DNA from: Burkholderiales bacterium
GTDB taxonomy: Bacteria; Pseudomonadota; Gammaproteobacteria; Burkholderiales; Burkholderiaceae_D
Direction of reading: 5' to 3'
Assembly: GCA_947451925.1 (NCBI GenBank)
Contig: CANGAW010000023.1
Location: forward strand, 1-41,186
Length of the DNA stretch: 41,186 nucleotides
Made by a program: the position numbers and the translations under genes. Under the pieces are notes generated by a model. The model had not been told where the DNA came from, did no database searches, and saw only the letters and a list, made by a program, of their open reading frames with translations. This document shows, piece by piece, positions 7,160 through 12,994 of the stretch (positions are counted from its first letter, which is position 1; each line of letters begins with the position of its first letter).

Positions 7160-8242
7160 TTACTTAGGCACGCTGCCTTCAACGCCCTTGACATAGTAGT
7201 TCAGGGACAGCAGTTCACCCAAAGGCATAACAGCGCCAGCCGCTACCTTGACGGCACCCGACTGGTCGACGACAGGGCCCTGGAAAGGATGGAACTTGCC
7301 GGCAATGATGGCTTTCTTTTTTTCTTCGAAAGCCTTCGCTGCATCGGCGCTCACCACCGGGTTCAGCGGCGACATTTTGACCATGCCTTCTTTCAGGCCT
7401 TCACGCACTTCGCCGCTTTTCCAAGTACCCGCCATCACCGCTTTGGCTGTGGCAATGTAGTGGTCACCCCAGGAATTGGTGTTGGCTGTCAGATGCGCTT
7501 TTGGCGCGAACTTGACCATGTCGGAATCCCAGCCGAATGCATAGACGCCTTTTTCTTGCGCCACTTGCAGCGTGGCTGGCGAGTCGGTGTTCTGACTCAT
7601 CACGTCAACGCCTTGAGCTACCAGCGTTTCAGCAGCCTGACGTTCCTTCGCAGGGTCGTACCAGCTGTTGACCCAGATCACTTTGGTCTTCACCGCCGGG
7701 TTGACGCTCTGTGCACCCAGAGTAAACGCATTGATATTGCGAATCACCTCAGGGATAGGAAAAGACGCCACCACGCCCAACGCATTGGACTTGGTCATCT
7801 TGCCGGCGACCACACCCAACAGGTACGCACCTTCGTAGAAACGGGACTCGTAAGTGCCCAGATTCTTTGAAGTCTTGTAGCCTGTCGCATGTTCAAACAC
7901 CACGTCCGGGAAAGCCTTGGCGACTTTTTCGGTTGGGTTCATGTAGCCGAAAGAAGTGGTGAAGATCAGCTTGTTGCCATCTGTTGCCAGTTTGCGGATG
8001 ACGCGTTCTGCATCGGCGCCTTCAGGGACATTTTCCACAAAGGTGGTTTTGACTTTGGCGCCCAGTGCTTTTTCCATGGCCAGACGACCCTGGTCATGCG
8101 CATAGGTCCAGCCGGCGTCACCGACCGGGCCGACATAAACAAAACCCACTTTCAGTGGCTCTTCTGCGCGCGCCGGAGCCGTAAAGGCCAGAACGCTGGA
8201 TGCAGCCAACATGGCCAGAGCAGTAAATTGTCGACGATTCAT
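7160..8242 (-). CDS. BMP-family purine/nucleoside-binding protein of ABC importer
   Basis: A 360-residue periplasmic solute-binding protein of the BMP (Med/PnrA-like) family. The N-terminus NRRQFTALAML...AFTAPARA is a signal peptide with a twin-arginine-like RRxF motif; cleavage after ARA is likely, and there is no lipobox cysteine. The mature protein begins EEPLKVGFVYVGPVGDAGWTY, the usual BMP opening. ADAERVIRKLATDG, VGVVASFPIPEVIRNINAF and GVDVMSQNTDSPATLQ are family stretches. It most likely captures purine bases or nucleosides for the ATPase and two permeases encoded at 16325-19900, with which it shares no operon. An SD (AGGA) precedes the ATG. A terminator follows, so it is probably expressed in excess over the genes downstream. 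Confidence 0.9.
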   Translation of the reverse strand: MNRRQFTALAMLAASSVLAFTAPARAEEPLKVGFVYVGPVGDAGWTYAHDQGRLAMEKALGAKVKTTFVENVPEGADAERVIRKLATDGNKLIFTTSFGYMNPTEKVAKAFPDVVFEHATGYKTSKNLGTYESRFYEGAYLLGVVAGKMTKSNALGVVASFPIPEVIRNINAFTLGAQSVNPAVKTKVIWVNSWYDPAKERQAAETLVAQGVDVMSQNTDSPATLQVAQEKGVYAFGWDSDMVKFAPKAHLTANTNSWGDHYIATAKAVMAGTWKSGEVREGLKEGMVKMSPLNPVVSADAAKAFEEKKKAIIAGKFHPFQGPVVDQSGAVKVAAGAVMPLGELLSLNYYVKGVEGSVPK

Positions 8243-8280
8243 CGTGTGATTTCCTGTTGATTTAAATGGGAAGTGCTGGA

Positions 8281-9177
8281 TTAGAAATGGTATTCGGCGC
8301 GGACCATCGGGGTTTTGGCCAGTGAGCCTGAACCTGCGGTCGCTTCGGTATTGCCGAATTTGTTTCTCCAGTATTGATATTGAACGCCAAACTTGAAGGT
8401 ATTGCTTTTCGCGCCGAGGACAGAGCTTGCGTCATACATCAGTCTGGCATCAATCAGTGTTTCTGCGCCGGTTTTGAAACCGTACTCATCCGTTCCTTTG
8501 GACGCGATGATATTGGCATAACCTTCAAAAGACAGTGGCAAAGTACCAATAGGAATGCCCCACGAAGCGCTGATCATTGGATGCACATCGTAGCTGTAGC
8601 GTGGCAGAGCGTAAGGACCAAAGCCAGTGACTTGTCCATTCGGGCTCGCATTAAAAGCTTGCCCTGATGGTTGATTGCTTTCCCACAAAGCCAGCAGGCT
8701 GATGTTCAGAAAGCCGGGCACATCCAGCATCAGTGTCGGGCCGGCGACCAGCATGCGTTTTTTGGAGTTGTAGCCGACATCATTTTTGTTGTTGTAGTCA
8801 AAACCAGCAGTGATACCTAGTCCGCGGACAGGACCAAATTTGTACTCGGTGCCCAAGACCTTGCCCAGATCGAGTGTGTGGCGATAAACCACATAAGTCT
8901 CATGGGCGCCTTCAGTGCTGGTATCAAATGAAGATGGGTCATTTTTGTCCGACATCAGCATGTCGACGTTTAAATAGTTGGTGCCGTATTTGTAACCACT
9001 GGCGTGCGTCAGATTGACGATGCTCTTGGAGATATCGGTGCCATTGAACGGCTCTTGAAATTTGGTGCCGTAGCCATAACCAATCGAGGTGTCGCTCCAG
9101 TCAGCAGCCTGTGCAGCCATGCCGCAGACGGCCAGGGCAGCAAACACGGTGGCGCGTTTAACAAATTGATGCTTCAT
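8281..9177 (-). CDS. Tsx-like nucleoside-specific outer-membrane channel
   Basis: A 298-residue protein with a Sec signal peptide (cleavage near AAQA-ADW), alternating beta-strand residues throughout, and a C-terminal phenylalanine (MVRAEYHF), the usual outer-membrane beta-barrel ending. The DTSIGYGYGTKFQEPF opening, the RHTLDLGKVLG stretch and overall length fit the Tsx/OmpK nucleoside channel family. It would admit nucleosides or purines to the periplasm for the BMP protein, whose gene starts 38 bp downstream on the same strand. An excellent SD (AAGGAG, six bases before the ATG) fixes the start. The long leader carries a sigma-54-like promoter and possible operators. Confidence 0.8.
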   Translation of the reverse strand: MKHQFVKRATVFAALAVCGMAAQAADWSDTSIGYGYGTKFQEPFNGTDISKSIVNLTHASGYKYGTNYLNVDMLMSDKNDPSSFDTSTEGAHETYVVYRHTLDLGKVLGTEYKFGPVRGLGITAGFDYNNKNDVGYNSKKRMLVAGPTLMLDVPGFLNISLLALWESNQPSGQAFNASPNGQVTGFGPYALPRYSYDVHPMISASWGIPIGTLPLSFEGYANIIASKGTDEYGFKTGAETLIDARLMYDASSVLGAKSNTFKFGVQYQYWRNKFGNTEATAGSGSLAKTPMVRAEYHF

Positions 9178-9259
9178 AACAGCTCCTTAGTCAGTGGTTT
9201 ACAAGATTCATGTGACGCGCCGTTTGCGGCACGCCATTGTTTAGGGCGGGCATTTTTTC

Positions 9260-9287
9260 GAATCCAATCAAAATCCAGATTGGATTC
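9260..9287. promoter_or_regulatory. 10-bp inverted repeat in tsx-like leader
   Basis: GAATCCAATC (9260-9269) is mirrored by GATTGGATTC (9278-9287) across eight bases, and a smaller nested palindrome ATCCA-GAT-TGGAT (9273-9285) uses the same right arm. It lies just downstream of the sigma-54-like promoter on the minus strand and 83 bp before the start codon. It lacks a T-run, so an operator or leader hairpin is more likely than a terminator. Confidence 0.4.
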
Positions 9288-9309
9288 AATCTATCCAAAA
9301 TTAATTTAT

Positions 9310-9326
9310 AGCAAGGAGCAGGCCAG
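9310..9326 (-). promoter_or_regulatory. Candidate sigma-54 promoter for tsx-like/BMP unit
   Basis: The minus strand reads CTGGCCTGCTCCTTGCT, matching YTGGC at -24 and TTGCT at -12 with the required GG-N10-GC spacing. Two positions of the -24 consensus (TGGCACG) differ. Transcription would begin near 9298, about 120 bases before the start codon. A similar element precedes xdhA. No complete NtrC enhancer was found upstream. Confidence 0.45.
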
Positions 9327-9517
9327 AGTTACTTTAAAGCAAAATTTCGAGAACTGCACTATGAAAAAATTATTTTTTCTCTCAAGGGCTTCAGGGAGCG
9401 TGCTGTCTCAAGCGCCATAGCGGGGCGCCATTATCGGGATGGCTGTGTTTGCTTCCCACTATTGGTGCGTGAAAAAAGGGGATGAGCGAGGCAAAAGTGC
9501 CGGTCAAGTGGGTAATA

Positions 9518-9531
9518 GATTGTATACAATC
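9518..9531. promoter_or_regulatory. Perfect 14-bp palindrome, candidate GntR operator
   Basis: GATTGTATACAATC is a perfect palindrome lying between the puuE stop and the tsx-like control region. Its core TTGTATACAA resembles operators of GntR/FCD regulators and matches TTGTGTACAA at 11355-11364 and ATGTATACAA at 11488-11497, both next to the gntR and xdhA starts. Confidence 0.6.
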
Positions 9532-9538
9532 AATCGAC

Positions 9539-10501
9539 TTATTGTTCTTTTGCGGGGTGTTGTGCAATCCAGTGGCGGGCGATGTCTTCACGGCGGCAGA
9601 TCCAGACCCGATCTTGTCCTTGCAGGTAATCGATGAAACGGCTCAGACTGGCGATGCGACCGGGGCGGCCTGCGAGTCGGCAATGCAGGCCGATGGACAG
9701 CATTTTTGGCGCACTCTCACCCTCGGCATACAGCGCGTCGAACGCATCTTTCAGGTAAGTGAAAAACTGCTCGCCCGTATGAAAACCCTGAGCCTGTACA
9801 AAACGCATGTCATTGGTGTCGAGGGTGTAGGGCACGATCAGATGCGGCTTGCCTTGGACTTGCTCCCAGTAGGGCAGGTCGTCTGCATAGGAATCCGAAT
9901 CATATAAAAACCCGCCATGCTCTGCGACCAGCCTGCGGGTATTTTCGCCCGTGCGTCCGGTGTACCAACCGGCCGGCGCTTTGCCGGTAATGCTGCGTAT
10001 GGCTTCAACAGCCAGGGCAATATGTTCGCGTTCAAGGTCTTCGGGCACGTTGCGATAATCAATCCAGCGCCAGCCGTGTGCGGCGATTTCATGGCCTGCC
10101 TTGACGAAGGCCTCCGCAATTTCCGGGTGACGCAGCAAGGCCATGCCGACGCCAAATACTGTTAAAGGCAGCTGGCGTTCCTGAAAAACCTGCAGGATGC
10201 GCCAGACGCCGACGCGGCTGCCGTATTCATACAGCGATTCCATGCTCAGGTGGCGCTGGCCCGGATAAGGCTGGGCGCTGACCATTTCGGACAAGAAGGA
10301 TTCCGATGCCGCGTCGCCATGCAATATGCTGTTCTCGCCGCCTTCTTCATAGTTCAATACAAACTGCACAGCGATGCGCGCCTGGCTTGGCCAGTTGGCG
10401 TGTGGCGGCTTGGCGCCATAGCCGATCAGGTTGCGTGGATAGGGCGTGGTTTGCAGTGCGTCGATGGGACTCATGGGTTTGGGTGATTGTGTCGTTAGCA
10501 T
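9539..10501 (-). CDS. puuE: Allantoinase PuuE, polysaccharide-deacetylase fold
   Basis: A 320-residue metal-independent-type allantoinase of the carbohydrate esterase 4 fold, converting (S)-allantoin to allantoate. Family stretches include YPRNLIGYGAKPPHANWP, VQFVLNYEEGGENSILHGD, GHEIAAHGWRWIDYRNVP, GWYTGRTGENTRRLVAEHGG and DSDSYADDLPYW; the last two are PuuE hallmarks. The ATG overlaps the gntR stop by one base (TAATG), so regulator and enzyme are probably translated from one message. An internal ATG at 10474 lies nearer the usual family start, but no SD favours it. It replaces the amidohydrolase allantoinase AllB, which is absent. Confidence 0.93.
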   Translation of the reverse strand: MLTTQSPKPMSPIDALQTTPYPRNLIGYGAKPPHANWPSQARIAVQFVLNYEEGGENSILHGDAASESFLSEMVSAQPYPGQRHLSMESLYEYGSRVGVWRILQVFQERQLPLTVFGVGMALLRHPEIAEAFVKAGHEIAAHGWRWIDYRNVPEDLEREHIALAVEAIRSITGKAPAGWYTGRTGENTRRLVAEHGGFLYDSDSYADDLPYWEQVQGKPHLIVPYTLDTNDMRFVQAQGFHTGEQFFTYLKDAFDALYAEGESAPKMLSIGLHCRLAGRPGRIASLSRFIDYLQGQDRVWICRREDIARHWIAQHPAKEQ

Positions 10502-11262
10502 TAATAACCGGACAAGGCCTCGGCCAGATTGATTCTGGCTTGCGGTTCGCCCATATTCAGGCGTGATTCAATCTCGAGCAAATGTTGTTCCATCAACGCG
10601 GTGGCTTCGGCCACCTTGCCTTTTTCTATCAGTTTCATCAATCGTTCGTGTTCATCGTTTTCGCACATCGAGGTGCCCGGACTTTCATACAGCGCAATGA
10701 TGAGTGAACAGCGCGACACCAGCTCCGACATGAAGCGGCGCAGTACTTCGTTGCCAGCCAGGTCGGCCAGCAGCAGATGAAATTCGCCGCCCAGTCTGAT
10801 CCAGTTGGCGCGGTCTCCGTCATGCAATGCCTGATGCTCGGCCTTGATCGCTTCGCGCAATTGTTCCATCGATGCCGGTGTCGCATTGCGGATCACCTTG
10901 GGCATAATCTCTTTTTCGATGGCGCGACGGGCATCGAAAATTTGCCGTGCTTCTAGAGGGGTAGGGGAGGCGATCACGGCGCCGCGATTGGGCCGCAGTT
11001 CAATGATGTGATCATGCGCGAGCCGCTGCAGCGCCTTGCGCACCGTGGTCCGGCTTACCTGATACAGCTCGCAAAATTCGGCTTCTCCCAGATGCGTGCC
11101 GGGCGGCAGGCGATGGCTCATCACCGCATTGAACACGGCTTTGTAGATGCGCAAGTCGACTGCGGTCACGCCGCGCTTGCGCGATTCACTGACAAGCTTG
11201 GGGATTTTTGCCTCTGCCTTGCGCTTGCTGGCAGCAGGTTTGGCTGCTCGCTTGGTCGCCAT
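10501..11262 (-). CDS. GntR-family (FCD) transcriptional regulator of purine genes
   Basis: A 253-residue regulator. After a Lys/Ala-rich N-terminal tail, a winged helix-turn-helix occupies about residues 40-105 (VSRTTVRKALQRLAHDHIIEL, then a wing RPNRGAVI). An all-helical FCD ligand-binding domain follows, with candidate metal/ligand histidines in GGEFHLLLADLAG, NDEHERL and MEQHLLEIESRL. ATG 11262 is chosen because GAGG lies six bases ahead of it; a GTG at 11277 overlaps that SD. It is divergent from xdhA and co-directional with puuE. Repression relieved by a purine intermediate is inferred from position and from palindromes in both adjacent control regions; the ligand is unknown. Confidence 0.9.
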   Translation of the reverse strand: MATKRAAKPAASKRKAEAKIPKLVSESRKRGVTAVDLRIYKAVFNAVMSHRLPPGTHLGEAEFCELYQVSRTTVRKALQRLAHDHIIELRPNRGAVIASPTPLEARQIFDARRAIEKEIMPKVIRNATPASMEQLREAIKAEHQALHDGDRANWIRLGGEFHLLLADLAGNEVLRRFMSELVSRCSLIIALYESPGTSMCENDEHERLMKLIEKGKVAEATALMEQHLLEIESRLNMGEPQARINLAEALSGY

Positions 11263-11310
11263 CGGTGCCTCTTTCACTGTATTGTCGGCTGTGTCGCTTC
11301 GCTATACTCA

Positions 11311-11325
11311 TGGCATGCTATTTGC
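11311..11325 (+). promoter_or_regulatory. Candidate sigma-54 promoter for xdh operon
   Basis: TGGCATGCTATTTGC matches the -24/-12 consensus TGGCAYG-N4-TTGC with exact GG-N10-GC spacing; only the base after TTGC (G rather than A/T) departs. Transcription would start near 11337, about 180 bases before xdhA, and would then meet the palindromes at 11355 and 11489, where a repressor could block it. Nitrogen (NtrC-type) control is inferred. Confidence 0.5.
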
Positions 11326-11330
11326 GTGAT

Positions 11331-11336
11331 TATAAA
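11331..11336 (-). promoter_or_regulatory. Candidate -10 element of gntR-puuE promoter
   Basis: The minus strand reads TATAAT, an exact sigma-70 -10 box, about 70 bases before the gntR start. No good -35 hexamer is seen at 16-18 bp, so an activator or extended element may be needed. The operator-like palindrome at 11355-11364 lies just upstream, consistent with autoregulation. Confidence 0.35.
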
Positions 11337-11354
11337 GCAGGAATCATGCTCATA

Positions 11355-11364
11355 TTGTGTACAA
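11355..11364. promoter_or_regulatory. Candidate GntR operator near gntR/xdhA
   Basis: TTGTGTACAA is a near-perfect palindrome inside a longer symmetric stretch (ATTGTGTACAAAACAAT, 11354-11370). It sits between the gntR -10-like box and the xdhA leader and shares its consensus with 9518-9531. Confidence 0.5.
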
Positions 11365-11436
11365 AACAATATGCTGCACTTAGAGCAAAAAAGCCAGTTT
11401 ACGATCATTTATAGCTCACAAGTCTTGATCATTTTA

Positions 11437-11450
11437 GTGCGCGTGCGCAC
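11437..11450. promoter_or_regulatory. GC-rich inverted repeat in xdhA leader
   Basis: GTGCGC (11437-11442) and GCGCAC (11445-11450) form a compact inverted repeat in otherwise AT-rich DNA. A direct repeat GATCATTT occurs just before it, at 11403-11410 and 11427-11434. The role is unknown; another protein-binding site is possible. Confidence 0.3.
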
Positions 11451-11487
11451 AAACAGGGCAGCGCAAACGGGATTTGCTTGGTATCTT

Positions 11488-11497
11488 ATGTATACAA
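11488..11497. promoter_or_regulatory. Candidate GntR operator overlapping xdhA leader
   Basis: ATGTATACAA contains the perfect core TGTATACA (11489-11496). It ends 18 bases before the xdhA ATG and just ahead of its SD (AAGAGGAG, 11501-11508). It would suit a repressor that blocks elongation or ribosome access to the message. Confidence 0.45.
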
Positions 11498-11515
11498 ATT
11501 AAAGAGGAGCAGGAA

Positions 11516-12994
11516 ATGGATCTGGTGGCAGCCTCAGTACGGCTGATTGTCGATGGCAGCCTGATGGACGTCAGGGGTGTGCCTTCGACCACGACCCTGC
11601 TCGACTATTTGCGCGAGCATGCCGGCTGCACCGGTGTGAAGGAAGGCTGCGCCGAAGGCGATTGCGGCGCCTGCACGGTGGCCGTTGGCGAACTCGAAGG
11701 GGATGTCATTCAATGGCGGGCGGTGAACTCCTGCATTCGATTTTTGCCCACCCTGGACGGCAAAGAGATCATTACTGCCCAGGGCCTGAGCGCCGACGAT
11801 GGCAGCCTGCATCCGGTGCAGCAGGCGATGGTTGAGCATCACGCTTCACAGTGCGGTTTTTGCACGCCCGGATTCGTAATGTCCTTGTTTGCTTATTATC
11901 TGTCCAGTACTGAGCATCCCGTCAGCCGTGAAGGCGTCGTCAATGCCTTGTCCGGCAACCTCTGCCGTTGCACAGGATACCGGCCCATCATTGATGCGGG
12001 TCTGGCGATGAACCATTACCCAGCCCCGGCGCGTTTGAGTTGCGCCGATGCGCAATCGCCCGAACGGGTGACGCGACTGCGCGCACTGCAACGCGACACC
12101 AGTTTACATTTGCCCGGCTTTCTCGCGCCGCGCAGCCTGGCAGAGTTTGCCGCTGCCTATGAAGCGCAGCCGCACTCCCTGATTCTGGCCGGCGGCACCG
12201 ATGTTGGCCTGTGGGTCACCAAGCAGCTGCGCAATTTACCGCCTTTGCTTTATCTCGGTGAGGTGCAAGAGTTACAGGTGATAGAGCAGGATGCGGCGCA
12301 ATTGCAGATAGGTGCAGCGGTGCGGCTGGAGGAGGCGTTTGCAGCAATGGTTGCTCACTATCCCCAGCTGGAAGAGTTGCATCAACGCTTTGCATCCGTC
12401 CCCGTGCGCAATTCCGGCACCCTTTGCGGCAATGTCGCCAATGGCTCACCGATTGGCGATCTGATGCCGGCCTTGATTGCGCTGGGTGCCAGCGTCCGTT
12501 TGCGCAAGGGCAGCGTGAATCGCACGCTGCCGCTGGAAGATCTTTATCTTGGTTACCAGAAAAAAGATCTGACGCCGGGTGAATTTGTTGAAGCCGTCTG
12601 CGTGCCCTTGCCGCAACCGGCTACCCGCTTCGCCTTGTATAAATTATCCAAGCGGCTTGATCAGGATATCTCAGCTGTCTGCGCCGGCTTTGCTCTCACC
12701 CTTGTTGAAGGCATGGTCAGCAGCGTGCGCATTGCCTATGGCGGCATGGCCGCAACACCAAAGCGTGCAAGTCATGCCGAGCAGGCTTTGCTGGGCAAAG
12801 TCTGGAATGCGGCATCCGTCGAGTTGGCAGCAGCTGCATTGGCACAAGACTATGCGCCACTGTCCGACATGCGTGCCAGCAGCGCCTATCGCCAGCTGGC
12901 AGCAGCCAATCTGTTACGACGCTTCTGGCATGAAAGCCAGGGGCTGGCAGGCACACGGATAGACGCCATCACAGCGGTGGAGTTCACGCGATGA
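11516..12994 (+). CDS. xdhA: Xanthine dehydrogenase small subunit (Fe-S and FAD)
   Basis: A 492-residue subunit of cytosolic xanthine dehydrogenase that carries electrons from the molybdenum site to NAD. The N-terminal plant-type [2Fe-2S] domain has GCAEGDCGACTV and a further cysteine in NSCIR. The second helical [2Fe-2S] domain has QCGFCTPGF and GNLCRCTGYRPI. The FAD domain (about residues 195-365) has LAGGTDVGLWVTK and SGTLCGNVANGSPIGD, followed by the CO-dehydrogenase-flavoprotein C-terminal domain. Together with XdhB it oxidises hypoxanthine and xanthine to urate. A strong SD (AAGAGGAG) selects ATG 11516. The stop overlaps xdhB by four bases. Confidence 0.96.
   Translation: MDLVAASVRLIVDGSLMDVRGVPSTTTLLDYLREHAGCTGVKEGCAEGDCGACTVAVGELEGDVIQWRAVNSCIRFLPTLDGKEIITAQGLSADDGSLHPVQQAMVEHHASQCGFCTPGFVMSLFAYYLSSTEHPVSREGVVNALSGNLCRCTGYRPIIDAGLAMNHYPAPARLSCADAQSPERVTRLRALQRDTSLHLPGFLAPRSLAEFAAAYEAQPHSLILAGGTDVGLWVTKQLRNLPPLLYLGEVQELQVIEQDAAQLQIGAAVRLEEAFAAMVAHYPQLEELHQRFASVPVRNSGTLCGNVANGSPIGDLMPALIALGASVRLRKGSVNRTLPLEDLYLGYQKKDLTPGEFVEAVCVPLPQPATRFALYKLSKRLDQDISAVCAGFALTLVEGMVSSVRIAYGGMAATPKRASHAEQALLGKVWNAASVELAAAALAQDYAPLSDMRASSAYRQLAAANLLRRFWHESQGLAGTRIDAITAVEFTR

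Larger units (their letters stand above)
9178..9538. other. 361-bp control region between puuE end and tsx-like start
   Basis: No convincing gene is present; short open frames here lack an SD and family features. It holds the tsx-like SD, a 10-bp inverted repeat (9260-9287), a sigma-54-like promoter (9310-9326, minus strand), an isolated TGGTGC half-site (9463-9468) and the perfect palindrome at 9518-9531. It is AT-rich compared with the coding DNA around it. Confidence 0.7.

Noticed and set aside
9458..9470. Possible NtrC enhancer (CACTATTGGTGC)
   Set aside because: Only the TGGTGC half fits; the spacing to the other half is two bases short of the consensus and that half is degenerate.
9391..9591. 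Short open frames on both strands in the tsx-like control region
   Set aside because: They lack SD sites and family features, overlap the puuE end and cover control-type palindromes.
11403..11434. Direct repeat GATCATTT in the xdhA leader as an iteron or CRISPR-like repeat
   Set aside because: Only two 8-bp copies 24 bp apart; too few and too short for either.
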